Source: Pacificoceanicola sp048553275 (GTDB lineage: Bacteria; Pseudomonadota; Alphaproteobacteria; Rhodobacterales; Rhodobacteraceae). Taken from it: a DNA stretch of 64,000 bases. The stretch spans positions 62,001 through 126,000 of the forward strand of contig NZ_JBLZMW010000002.1 of NCBI RefSeq assembly GCF_048553275.1, read 5' to 3'. The translations under genes and the position numbers were made by a program. Shown here in pieces: positions 33,197 through 41,272 of the stretch (within the stretch, counting starts at the first letter, position 1; each line of letters begins with the position of its first letter). The notes beneath the pieces are model-generated. The model did not search any database. It was not told the origin of the DNA and saw only the letters and a program-made list of their open reading frames with translations.

Positions 33197-33823
33197 CTAG
33201 CCGTTGCGGCGCAGCCATGAAATCAGTCGTCCGCAGCGGCGGAGCGCTGTCAGCCCTGCGCCGATGGCGATGATCCAGAGTGCCCATTCGAGGACCGCGA
33301 TCCCTAATCCGAGCCAGGGCCCAACGAGGGCCAGCAGCGCCGCCCCCGTTGCGGCCGCCATCCGGTGCGGTTTGGCCATGGGACCGGAAAAATCGGGCGG
33401 GGCACCGGCACTGGTGCCGAGCTCGCGGATGTAGGCCGTCAGGATTGCCATGGCGGCAGCCGCCCAGCCGAGCGCGGCATTGCCCGCGCCCAATCCCATG
33501 CCAACAAGGATCAGTACATCCGCCAGCCGGTCCGGTGCTTCGTTCCAGAAGGCGCCCGTCGGGCTCTTCTTGCCGCCCTCTATGGCCACCATCCCGTCGA
33601 GCAGGTTGCAGGCAAGGCGCAGTTGCACCCCCAGCGCCGCGACGATCAGCCAAAACCCGTTTGTCCCGCCCGAAAGCCAGAAGGCATCGGCGGCGAGCAG
33701 TGCAAAGCCGACAGAGGCGGCACTGATCTGGTTGGGCGTGATGCGCGTGGCGGCAAGCCAGCGCGCCGTGCGGGCGGCGAGAGCGGTGTCGCGGCTTTTG
33801 AGCGGGCGGCGTGTGTTCGTCAT
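33197..33823 (-). CDS. CDP-alcohol phosphatidyltransferase family protein
   Basis: Integral membrane enzymes that join a CDP-activated lipid to an alcohol. The 208-residue protein has about six hydrophobic segments. A degenerate family signature reads NLLDGMVAIEGGKKSPTGAF then NEAPDRLAD: the D-G and the final G-x3-x-PD-x2-AD Asp residues are kept, but the usual A-R pair reads A-I, so substrate choice may differ. It is last of a three-gene minus-strand unit after plsC-like and cdsA-like genes, nine bases behind. The order resembles E. coli ynbA/ynbB/ynbC, whose product is not established. Confidence 0.78.
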   Translation of the reverse strand: MTNTRRPLKSRDTALAARTARWLAATRITPNQISAASVGFALLAADAFWLSGGTNGFWLIVAALGVQLRLACNLLDGMVAIEGGKKSPTGAFWNEAPDRLADVLILVGMGLGAGNAALGWAAAAMAILTAYIRELGTSAGAPPDFSGPMAKPHRMAAATGAALLALVGPWLGLGIAVLEWALWIIAIGAGLTALRRCGRLISWLRRNG

Positions 33824-33832
33824 GGCAAGACC

Positions 33833-34780
33833 TCAGACCGAGGACCAGAAATAGCGGGTCAGGTGAAAGAAGATTGGCGCGGAAAAGACCACCGAGTCGA
33901 GCCTGTCGACAAAGCCGCCGTGTCCCGCGATCAGATGGCCCCAGTCCTTGATGCCCTTGTCGCGCTTGATCGCCGACATGACCAGCCCTCCGAAGAACCC
34001 CATGAGCGTGATCGCCAGCGCCATCAAGAAAGCCTGAAACGGCGTGAATGGGGTCAGCCACCAAAGTCCCGCGCCCGCCAAGGATGCGGTGAGGATGCCG
34101 CCGACGAAACCTTCCCATGTCTTCGACGGCGAGAGCTTGGGCGCGATCCTGCGGCGACCGAAAAGCTTGCCCCAGACGTATTGCATCACGTCTGAGAACT
34201 GCACGGTGAAGACGAGGAAGGCGATCAGCAGGATGGATTTTCCTTCGTAGCCGGGGATTTGCAGCGTCAGAAGCGCCGGGACATGGGACGCGGCGAAGAC
34301 GCAGATCATCAGCGCCCATTGGGTTTCCGCAATGCGCATCAGAAAGCGGTCGGTCTCGCCGCGCAGGACCGCGACGATGGGCAATCCAAGAAAGGCATAG
34401 ACCGGGATGAAGATCGAATACATCCCGTACCAATCCAGTCCGATGAAGATGTATTGCACCGGCAGGATGACGAAGAAGCTGGCGGCGAGCGCATAGTGAT
34501 CGGCGCGGCGCTTCTCGGTCAGGGTCAGAAATTCGCGCAGGGCCGCAAAGCTCAGCAGCGCAAAGAGGACCAGCACGCCCGTGCGCCCGGCCAGCATGGC
34601 AAGGCCGAGCAACGCCACCATCGCCCACCATGCCTTGATCCGGGCGTTGAGGTTCTCGATGGTGGCGTTCTGGCCGTCCTTGTTCAGCCGGAGGCTCAGG
34701 ACGAGACCGATGACAGAGGCGAGGACGAGGATCGCAAGGACCCCGGCCATCAGGTGCAGGAATTCGGTCGGGGCGCTCAT
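33833..34780 (-). CDS. Phosphatidate cytidylyltransferase (CdsA-like)
   Basis: Makes CDP-diacylglycerol from phosphatidate and CTP in the inner membrane. The 315-residue protein has about eight hydrophobic segments, KLSPSKTWEGFVGG, and the C-terminal CDS signature AIKRDKGIKDWG...GHGGFVDRLDS, including the Mg2+-binding Asp pair. Its ATG overlaps the plsC-like stop by four bases. A dedicated CdsA next to an acyltransferase and a CDP-alcohol transferase suggests a specialised lipid branch, in addition to the housekeeping cdsA expected elsewhere. Confidence 0.88.
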   Translation of the reverse strand: MSAPTEFLHLMAGVLAILVLASVIGLVLSLRLNKDGQNATIENLNARIKAWWAMVALLGLAMLAGRTGVLVLFALLSFAALREFLTLTEKRRADHYALAASFFVILPVQYIFIGLDWYGMYSIFIPVYAFLGLPIVAVLRGETDRFLMRIAETQWALMICVFAASHVPALLTLQIPGYEGKSILLIAFLVFTVQFSDVMQYVWGKLFGRRRIAPKLSPSKTWEGFVGGILTASLAGAGLWWLTPFTPFQAFLMALAITLMGFFGGLVMSAIKRDKGIKDWGHLIAGHGGFVDRLDSVVFSAPIFFHLTRYFWSSV

Positions 34781-35424
34781 GTGTCCTGTCCTTCCGGGGC
34801 GAGGGCGAGAAGGGCGGTTTCCGCGCGCTTCAGGAACGTGGCTTTGTCTTCACCCGGGGCCACGTGCATCGGCGCTCCGAAGGTGACGGTGCACAGCAGC
34901 GGGATCGGTATGATTTCGCCCTTGGGCATGACATTGTTGAGATTGTCGATCCAGACCGGAACGAGGTCGACCTCGGGGCATTGGCTTGCGAGGTGAAACA
35001 GCCCGGATTTGAACGGGAGCAGGCGCTCGCGTCCCATGTTCCGCGTGCCTTCGGGGAAGAGGATCAGCGAGGCGCCGGTTTCTATGGCCTGCGCCATCTG
35101 GCTGACCGGATCGGTGCTGCGCCGCGCGGCGTCGCGCTCGATCAGCACCGCGCGGAACACGTCGCGCCCGATAAAGCGGCGCATAGGGGAGGTAAGCCAG
35201 TAATCGGCGGCGGCCACAGGGCGGGTGCGGGCGCGCAGGGCAGGCGGCAGGGAGGCCCAGAGCAGGACAAAATCGCCGTTGCTGGTGTGATTGGCAAAAT
35301 AGACGCGCTGGCTCGGCACGGGTTCGATCCCCATCCAGATGGCCCGCGCGGCAGTGACCAGATGCGCGAAAAAGGCGATGGCGGTGCCGGTCAGACGCGC
35401 CGCGCCCGTTCTGAGCCAGTCCAT
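34777..35424 (-). CDS. plsC: 1-acyl-sn-glycerol-3-phosphate acyltransferase (PlsC-like)
   Basis: Acylates lysophosphatidate to phosphatidate, the substrate of the coupled CdsA-like protein. The 215-residue product has an N-terminal membrane segment, the catalytic NHTSNGDF (H46, D51) and the glycerol-phosphate-binding LFPEGTRNMG (FPEGT 123-127). ATG 35424 follows GGGAG at five bases, while the longer frame to 35478 has no such signal. It is the first gene of the three-gene lipid unit. Confidence 0.87.
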   Translation of the reverse strand: MDWLRTGAARLTGTAIAFFAHLVTAARAIWMGIEPVPSQRVYFANHTSNGDFVLLWASLPPALRARTRPVAAADYWLTSPMRRFIGRDVFRAVLIERDAARRSTDPVSQMAQAIETGASLILFPEGTRNMGRERLLPFKSGLFHLASQCPEVDLVPVWIDNLNNVMPKGEIIPIPLLCTVTFGAPMHVAPGEDKATFLKRAETALLALAPEGQDT

Positions 35425-35826
35425 GAATCTCCCTTTCCGCAAGACCTGAAGGTCGCAAGCTAATGCAGCGCGGTGCAACGTGAAAGTCAGGATAACCGGA
35501 TTTTTCGGATCGGTCCGGTCCCCGTTTAAAGAGCCGCGCAGGGTGCGCAGTTCGTCACCGCTTATGGTGCCATTCTTCCACGCCTCGGCAGCCTAGAGCA
35601 ACGGTCGGATCTGTTTGATCAAACCAACGTCCAGATGTTGAAAACCGTGGCACGGGGGCCGGGTCACGCCGGGCAATGTCGTCTCGATCTGGTTCTCTTC
35701 CGAAATGCGGTCGGGGCTGCAACCTGTAGGCAGGCTTACCGAACCCTTTAGCGTTTCTTCTTTGTGGCGCGGGCGGCTATTGTCTATTCAAGGTCAGCTT
35801 TTCCCAGCCGTTCAAGGATGCCACGC
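35425..35826. other. About 400-base divergent gap between plsC and the transketolase gene
   Basis: No supported gene. It must contain outward promoters for both genes, but no confident hexamer pair or operator repeat was recognised. AAGGA at 35814-35818 serves the transketolase start. Confidence 0.4.
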
Positions 35827-37824
35827 ATGACCGTTCAGACCGCCCCCGACCAGACGACCGACCTGCGGGAAATGGCCAATGCCATGCGCTTTTTGTCGAT
35901 GGATGCCATCGTGCGGGCCGAGGACGGCCACCCGGGCACGCCACTGGGCGGCGCGGACATCGCCACGGGGCTGTTCACGCAGGCGCTGAAGTTCGATCCC
36001 AAAGTGCCGGACTGGCCCGACCGCGACCGCTTTGTGCATTCGGCCGGGCATGGCTCCATGCTGCTCTATTCGGCGCTGCACCTCGCCGGGTATGAAAAGA
36101 TCGATATGGAGCAGATCAAGAGCTTTCGTGTGCTCGGCTCTCATACGGCGGGGCACCCGGAGTTTGACATCCAGGCCGGAATCGAGACCACGACCGGCCC
36201 GCTGGGGCAGGGGATCGCCAATGCCGTCGGAATGGCGGTGGCGGAACGCATCCTGAACCATCGCTTTGGCGACGGCATCGTCGATCACTACACCTATGCC
36301 TACACCGGCGATGGCTGTTTGATGGAGGGGATTTCGGCGGAGGTGATTGCGCTGGCCGGGCACCTGAAGCTGGGCAAGTTGATCTACCTTTGGGACGACA
36401 ACCGGATGACCGATGACGGCCCCACCGATCAGGCGGTGTCCGAAGATCAGCGGGTGCGCTTCGAGAACAACGGCTGGCATGTGCAGGAGGTCGATGGCCA
36501 TGACGCCATGGCGGTGGCCGGGGCGATTGCAGCGGCCAAGACGGACCCGCGCCCGTCGATGATCGCCTGCCGAACGTTGATTGGTTTTGGCATTCCTCGC
36601 ATTCAGGACGATCGCGCCGCGCATGGCGGCAAGATTTCAACCGAGGACACGGACGCTGCTCGGGCGGCTCTGAACTGGCCCTATGCGCCTTTCGAAATCC
36701 CGCAGGCGATTTATGACGCCTGGGGGCAGGCGGGCCAGCGCGGCGCCGAGGCGCGAGAGGCGTGGCAGGCGCGTGTGGACGCCATGGCGCCGCAGGACCG
36801 CGCGGAATGGGATCGCGTGATGTCCGGGGCCCTGCCGGAGGGCTGGCAACAGACCATCCGCGACGCCAAGACGGCGTTTGTCGAAGAGGGCGGCGCGACG
36901 GCGGGGATCCGTGCCTCCGGCGCGATGCTGGCCGCGCTCGCGGAGACGATCCCGGAACTGATCTCCGGCGCGCCGGACCTCGAAGCCGCGACGCAGCACA
37001 AACGCCAGCTGTCGCCGTTCACTGCCGCCGACCGGGGCGGGCGCTATATCCACTACGGGGTGCGCGAATTCGCCATGGGCGCGATGATGAACGGCATGAC
37101 GGCGCACGGTGGCCTCGTATCCATGGGCACGACGTTCCTCGTCTTTTCTGATTACCTGCGCCACACGTTGCGCATGGCGGCGCTGATGGAAATCCCCGGC
37201 ATTTTCGTCTTCAGCCATGACAGCATCGGCATTGGCAAGAACGGCCCGACGCATCAGCCTGTCGAATATCTCGCCTCGCTTCGGGCCTATCCGAACATGT
37301 GGACGATCCGCCCGGCGGACGCCGTGGAAATGGCGGAGGCCTGGGAGCTTGGGTTGCTGCACCGGGATGGGCCGACGGCGATCATCGCGTCGCGTCAGGG
37401 GCTTGCCTTGCTGCGCGGGGCAGGCGCCGAAAACCGGACGGCGCGGGGCGCTTACGTTTTGGCCGAGGCGACGGGAAGCGCGGCGCGGGTGACGCTGATC
37501 GGCACCGGCTCAGAGGTCGCGGTGGCGATGGCGGCGCGGGACCTGCTGCAGGCAGACGGCGTGCCGACGGCGGTGGTCTCCATGCCGTGCTGGGAGCTGT
37601 TCGAGGCGCAGGGCGAGGCCTACAAGGCTTCCGTGCTGCCCGAGGGCACGGTCAAGGTGGCGGTGGAGGCGGCGGTGCGGCTGGGCTGGGACCGTTACAT
37701 CGGGCCGAAAGGCGCGTTTATCGGGATGGACAGTTTTGGTGCGTCGGGAGATTACCCGGACCTCTACAAGCATTTTGGCATCACGCCAGAGGCTGTGGCC
37801 GAAGCGGCCAAGGCGCGGCTTTGA
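35827..37824 (+). CDS. tkt: Transketolase
   Basis: A thiamine-diphosphate enzyme moving two-carbon units between sugar phosphates in the non-oxidative pentose phosphate pathway. The product has 665 residues, the usual length. Landmarks are the N-terminal AEDGHPGTPLGGADI with its His, the ThDP-binding GDGCLMEG...LIYLWDDNRMT, the second-domain FSHDSIGIGKNGPTHQPVE (catalytic His and Glu region), and the C-terminal domain with LIGTGSEV. ATG 35827 is preferred over ATG 35818 for its spacing from AAGGA. It is a monocistronic unit ended by a strong hairpin shared with the convergent MarR gene. It complements zwf/pgl/pgi further right. Confidence 0.95.
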   Translation: MTVQTAPDQTTDLREMANAMRFLSMDAIVRAEDGHPGTPLGGADIATGLFTQALKFDPKVPDWPDRDRFVHSAGHGSMLLYSALHLAGYEKIDMEQIKSFRVLGSHTAGHPEFDIQAGIETTTGPLGQGIANAVGMAVAERILNHRFGDGIVDHYTYAYTGDGCLMEGISAEVIALAGHLKLGKLIYLWDDNRMTDDGPTDQAVSEDQRVRFENNGWHVQEVDGHDAMAVAGAIAAAKTDPRPSMIACRTLIGFGIPRIQDDRAAHGGKISTEDTDAARAALNWPYAPFEIPQAIYDAWGQAGQRGAEAREAWQARVDAMAPQDRAEWDRVMSGALPEGWQQTIRDAKTAFVEEGGATAGIRASGAMLAALAETIPELISGAPDLEAATQHKRQLSPFTAADRGGRYIHYGVREFAMGAMMNGMTAHGGLVSMGTTFLVFSDYLRHTLRMAALMEIPGIFVFSHDSIGIGKNGPTHQPVEYLASLRAYPNMWTIRPADAVEMAEAWELGLLHRDGPTAIIASRQGLALLRGAGAENRTARGAYVLAEATGSAARVTLIGTGSEVAVAMAARDLLQADGVPTAVVSMPCWELFEAQGEAYKASVLPEGTVKVAVEAAVRLGWDRYIGPKGAFIGMDSFGASGDYPDLYKHFGITPEAVAEAAKARL

Positions 37825-37831
37825 CGACGTC

Positions 37832-37859
37832 CCGGCGCGCAGGTCCCGCTGCGCGCCGG
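37832..37859. terminator. Perfect 11-bp hairpin between convergent tkt and MarR genes
   Basis: CCGGCGCGCAG (37832-37842) pairs with CTGCGCGCCGG (37849-37859) around a 6-base loop, eight bases after the tkt stop. It has no U-run, so it may work bidirectionally as an mRNA-end stabiliser or a weak terminator. Confidence 0.55.
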
Positions 37860-37885
37860 TGGGCTACAGAACTGGTCTTCTGCCG

Positions 37886-38353
37886 TCACGATTTTGGTTG
37901 CAACAGCGCGGTCAACCCCTGTTCCAGGGCCTTGAAGGCCGGGCCGAGGCGCGCTTCGATCTCGCGCTGATACTCCTCAGCCAGCGGCAGAAGCTCCGCC
38001 ATCAGGCTGCGACCCTGCGCGGTCAGCGACAGCCGCAGCAGCCGCCGGTCGGTCTCATGCGCCCGTTTGGAAATCAACCCCGCCGTCTCCAGCCTTGAGG
38101 CCGCGCGGCTGACCTTGCTCTTCTCCATCGCCACCCGCGCCTCGATGTCCCGCACCGAGACGTCATCGGCCTGCGTCAGATGCACCAGCACCCGCCATTC
38201 CGGGATCGAGATGCCAAAACGGGCGCGGTACTGCCGGGCCAGCTCTTCCGATGTCTGCTGTGCGGCAACCGCGAGGCGGTAGGGCGTAAAATGCGCCAGA
38301 TCGAAGGATTGCAGCGCGTCGTCGGGCAGGGTGGGCTTGGGCGGTGAACTCAT
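37886..38353 (-). CDS. MarR family transcriptional regulator
   Basis: A 155-residue winged-helix repressor type. The core reads ARFGISIPEWRVLVHLTQAD, VSVRDIEARVAMEKSKVSRA (recognition helix), LISKRAHETDRRLLRLSLTAQG (wing with the conserved D-R-R) and a C-terminal dimerisation helix. ATG 38353 is chosen since family members begin close to here; the frame extends to 38455 without a signal. It diverges from the DinB-family gene, which it may control together with itself through the 233-base spacer. The ligand is unknown; aromatic acids or oxidants are common for the family. Confidence 0.85.
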   Translation of the reverse strand: MSSPPKPTLPDDALQSFDLAHFTPYRLAVAAQQTSEELARQYRARFGISIPEWRVLVHLTQADDVSVRDIEARVAMEKSKVSRAASRLETAGLISKRAHETDRRLLRLSLTAQGRSLMAELLPLAEEYQREIEARLGPAFKALEQGLTALLQPKS

Positions 38354-38586
38354 TCGGTGGCATCCAGTGCATGTGCAGGGCCCACAATGCCGCCTGAGCC
38401 GCGCCGCCGCAAGCATCGCCCTGCCGCGCAGCGGGTAAGTTTCTTGAGTGCACATCAGTCAGCCCCGTTGCACCCGCCGGAATGTTTTGCCACCGTGCAA
38501 GGCGATCAAGGGCGGGCGGTGCCTTATGGCGCGATGAAAGAAAAGGTGGGCAAAATGGCGGAGCTTTGGCAGCCGGGGGTGCGGGT

Positions 38587-39105
38587 ATGATGATCACGCC
38601 GGAGTATTGCGTGACGATGGCACGCTACAATGGATGGCAGAACCGCCAGCTCAAGGCGCTGTTCGATCAGATGAGCCCGGATGAGCTGACGCAGGACCGA
38701 AAGAGCTTTTTCGGCTCGATCCTGAACACGGCAAATCATCTGCTCTGGGGGGACCGGATCTGGATTGCGCGGCTGACCGGCGGCACGGCGCCGGCGGGAA
38801 GCATAGCGGACAGCACCGGGCTGACGCAGGATGCGACGGCTTGGGGCGTGGAGCGGTTTCGCACCGATGGCGCGCTCTTGCGCTGGGCCGAGCGGGTGCT
38901 TGCGGTGGAGCTGACCGGGCCGCTGTCTTGGTATTCCGGCGTGCAGGGGCGCGCGGTGGAAAAACCGCTGGCGCTCTGTGTGAGCCATATGTTCAATCAC
39001 CAGACCCATCACCGCGGGCAAATCCATGCGATGCTGACAGCGGCGGGCTATGAGGCGCCGGTGAGCGATTTGATTTTCATGCCCGACGACGGACCCTGGA
39101 TATAG
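38587..39105 (+). CDS. DinB family protein
   Basis: A four-helix metal-binding protein of the DinB/YfiT superfamily, many of which are thiol-dependent transferases for small molecules. The 172-residue product begins YCVTMARYNGWQNRQL, has NTANHLLWGDRIW (first metal His) and FNHQTHHRGQIHAML (two further His), the expected triad. Two ATG codons (38587, 38590) follow one another. It is divergent from the MarR gene, a plausible regulator. The exact substrate cannot be derived. Confidence 0.85.
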   Translation: MMITPEYCVTMARYNGWQNRQLKALFDQMSPDELTQDRKSFFGSILNTANHLLWGDRIWIARLTGGTAPAGSIADSTGLTQDATAWGVERFRTDGALLRWAERVLAVELTGPLSWYSGVQGRAVEKPLALCVSHMFNHQTHHRGQIHAMLTAAGYEAPVSDLIFMPDDGPWI

Positions 39106-39193
39106 GGGACGGTGGACGGCGCTCGTTTGTTCCAAACGTCGCCCCGCCCGCCGTCCCATCACGTTACGACTCAGACCAACAAGGAGAGGCGAC

Positions 39194-40186
39194 ATGTTCA
39201 AGGCATTGATCGTTGAGAAGACCGAAGACGGCAAGACCGAGGCCAGCGTGCAGCAGATCGGTGAAGACCGCCTGCCCGAGGGGGAGGTGACCGTCGCGGT
39301 GGAGTACTCCACTGTGAACTACAAGGACGGCCTGTGCATCGGTCCGGGGGGCGGGCTTGTCCGCAATTACCCGCATGTGCCGGGGATTGATTTCGCCGGG
39401 ACGGTCGAGGCCTCGACGGACGATCGGTACAAACCTGGTGACAAGGTGGTGCTCACCGGCTGGCGCGTCGGCGAGGCGCATTGGGGCGGCTATTCCCAGA
39501 AGGCGCGGGTCAAGGCCGATTGGCTGGTGCCGCTGCCCGAGGGGCTGGACGCGCGGGCCGCGATGGCCGTGGGCACCGCCGGGTTTACTGCGATGCTGGC
39601 GGTGATGGCGCTGCAGGATCATGGTATGAAACCGGGCGATGGTCCGGTTCTGGTAACGGGCGCGGCGGGAGGTGTCGGCTCTGTCGCGGTTGCGATCCTA
39701 GCCAACCTTGGTTTCGAGGTCGCGGCGGTGACCGGGCGCGCCGATCAGGCGGACTATCTCAAGGGCCTCGGCGCCACGGAGATCGTCGCCCGCGACGAGC
39801 TGACCGAGGTCACGCGCAAACCGCTGGAGGGCGAGCGCTGGGCGGGCTGCGTTGATGCGGTAGCGGGGGCCATGCTGGGGCGTGTGCTCAAACAAATGAA
39901 GTATGGCTCCTCCGTCGCGGCCATCGGGCTGGCCGGGGGCGCGGCCATCGAGGGCGCTCTGATCACGCCCTTCATCCTGCGCGGGGTCAACCTTCTTGGC
40001 ATCGACAGCGTGATGCAGCCCTATGACAATCGTGTCCGGGCGTGGCAGCGCATCGCGTCCGATCTGCCGATGGACAAGCTGGAGGCCATGGTGCAGCCCG
40101 CCACGCTGGCCGATCTGCCGCAGCTGGGCAGCGACATCCTCAAGGGGAAGGTGCGCGGGCGCGTCGTCGTGGACGTCAATGCCTGA
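39194..40186 (+). CDS. acuI: Acrylyl-CoA reductase AcuI (MDR family)
   Basis: NADPH-dependent reduction of acrylyl-CoA to propionyl-CoA, the detoxifying step of DMSP and 3-hydroxypropionate metabolism in Rhodobacterales. The 330-residue zinc-free medium-chain reductase has STVNYKDGLCI, NYPHVPGIDFAGTV and the nucleotide fold VLVTGAAGGVGSVAV. Its closing stretch (YDNRVRAWQRIASDLPMDKL) suits the YhdH/AcuI subgroup. AAGGAGAGGCGAC precedes the ATG. It overlaps the next small membrane gene by eight bases. The BCCT transporter downstream supports, but does not prove, a DMSP context. Confidence 0.85.
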   Translation: MFKALIVEKTEDGKTEASVQQIGEDRLPEGEVTVAVEYSTVNYKDGLCIGPGGGLVRNYPHVPGIDFAGTVEASTDDRYKPGDKVVLTGWRVGEAHWGGYSQKARVKADWLVPLPEGLDARAAMAVGTAGFTAMLAVMALQDHGMKPGDGPVLVTGAAGGVGSVAVAILANLGFEVAAVTGRADQADYLKGLGATEIVARDELTEVTRKPLEGERWAGCVDAVAGAMLGRVLKQMKYGSSVAAIGLAGGAAIEGALITPFILRGVNLLGIDSVMQPYDNRVRAWQRIASDLPMDKLEAMVQPATLADLPQLGSDILKGKVRGRVVVDVNA

Positions 40187-40571
40187 TCCGACGCCCGACG
40201 AGTTGGAGCGCATCGCGGCGGACCGCGCCGCGATGTTCCGTCCAGACTGGTTTTCGCGCCTCTTCGGCGCGAAACTTGCCCTTGGCGAGACCTTTTGGGG
40301 CGGGCATGTGGGTATTCAGTTGGTACTGATGCCGCTTTGGCTGGTGCTGATCGTGATCCTGCCACAGATCGCTCCGGGACTGGCGGCGGGCGGTATCCTT
40401 GTCTTTTTCTCGTTCTCCGTCCTGGTCTCGGCATTGGTCAGCCGTGCGGTTCTGTCTATCGCGTTGCGCGGCGAGGGTGGGGCATGGCGCTGGGGCGCGG
40501 CGGGGTTGAGCGCGTTGATCACGTTCACCTCCCTGGTCCTGCTCCTGCGCTGGATCGGCCAGAGCGTCTGA
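40179..40571 (+). CDS. Small membrane protein coupled to acuI
   Basis: A 130-residue product with three hydrophobic segments (about 43-61, 66-92 and 104-124) after a charged cytoplasmic N-terminus (PDPTPDELERIAADRAAMF). ATG 40179 lies inside the 3' end of acuI, so it is translated with it. No named family is recognised. Its role could be auxiliary to acuI or simply positional. Confidence 0.62.
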   Translation: MPDPTPDELERIAADRAAMFRPDWFSRLFGAKLALGETFWGGHVGIQLVLMPLWLVLIVILPQIAPGLAAGGILVFFSFSVLVSALVSRAVLSIALRGEGGAWRWGAAGLSALITFTSLVLLLRWIGQSV

Positions 40572-40806
40572 GCCATCCTTTGTTCTTGATCGCCTTGGTC
40601 TTTCCTCTAGGTCCGTGTAATGTCGCTTTTGAAGCCTGAGGTGCCGCGGCACTGGGCTTCAGCGATTAACGAAGCGCTACGCTTTGTTGAATGGGTCGGC
40701 GAGGATAGCCGGTTCATTCCCGAAATCCGGACACAGGGGAGCGCCTGCCGCTGCCCAATGACAAGACTTAGGTTTTGTCCGGTGACCAATCGAAAGGGGG
40801 ACCAAC

Positions 40807-41220
40807 GTGTTCAAACGCATCATGGTGCCGGTGGATCTGGCACATGCCGACCGGCTCGAAAAAGCCCTTGGCGTCGCCGCCGACATGGCGGGACACTACG
40901 GGGCGACTGTGGTCTATGTGGGCGTTTCGGCGGCAACGCCAAGCAGTATCGCGCATACGCCGGAAGAATTCCGCAGCAAGCTGGAGACGTTCGCCAAAGA
41001 GCAAGGCGCCACAAACGGCGTCGCGACCGAGGCCCACGCGATGACCAGCCACGACCCGTCCGTTGATCTTGATCCCACTCTGATCAAGGCGATCGGCGAG
41101 ACCAAGGCCGACCTGGTCGTGATGGCCAGCCATATTCCAAACGTGACGGACTACATCTGGCCATCGAACGGAGGGACTCTGGCCGGGCATGCGAAGGTTT
41201 CGGTGATGATCGTGCGCTGA
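40807..41220 (+). CDS. Universal stress protein (UspA family)
   Basis: A 137-residue single Usp domain: KRIMVPVDLAHADRLEKAL at the start, ATVVYVGVSA in the middle, and DLVVMASHIPNVTDYIWPSN with GHAKVSVMIVR at the end. The usual ATP-binding G-2x-G-9x-G(S/T) motif is altered, which suggests a non-ATP-binding FG-like member. The start is GTG 40807 behind AAAGGGGGACCAAC. It sits 52 bases before the BCCT transporter gene, an arrangement seen with other osmolyte transporters whose activity Usp proteins modulate (TeaD with TeaABC, for instance). Confidence 0.85.
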   Translation: MFKRIMVPVDLAHADRLEKALGVAADMAGHYGATVVYVGVSAATPSSIAHTPEEFRSKLETFAKEQGATNGVATEAHAMTSHDPSVDLDPTLIKAIGETKADLVVMASHIPNVTDYIWPSNGGTLAGHAKVSVMIVR

Positions 41221-41272
41221 GCGCCGCCGAAACCCATCCAAAAAATGCGAACAGGATAGAGGGGGGCCGCAC

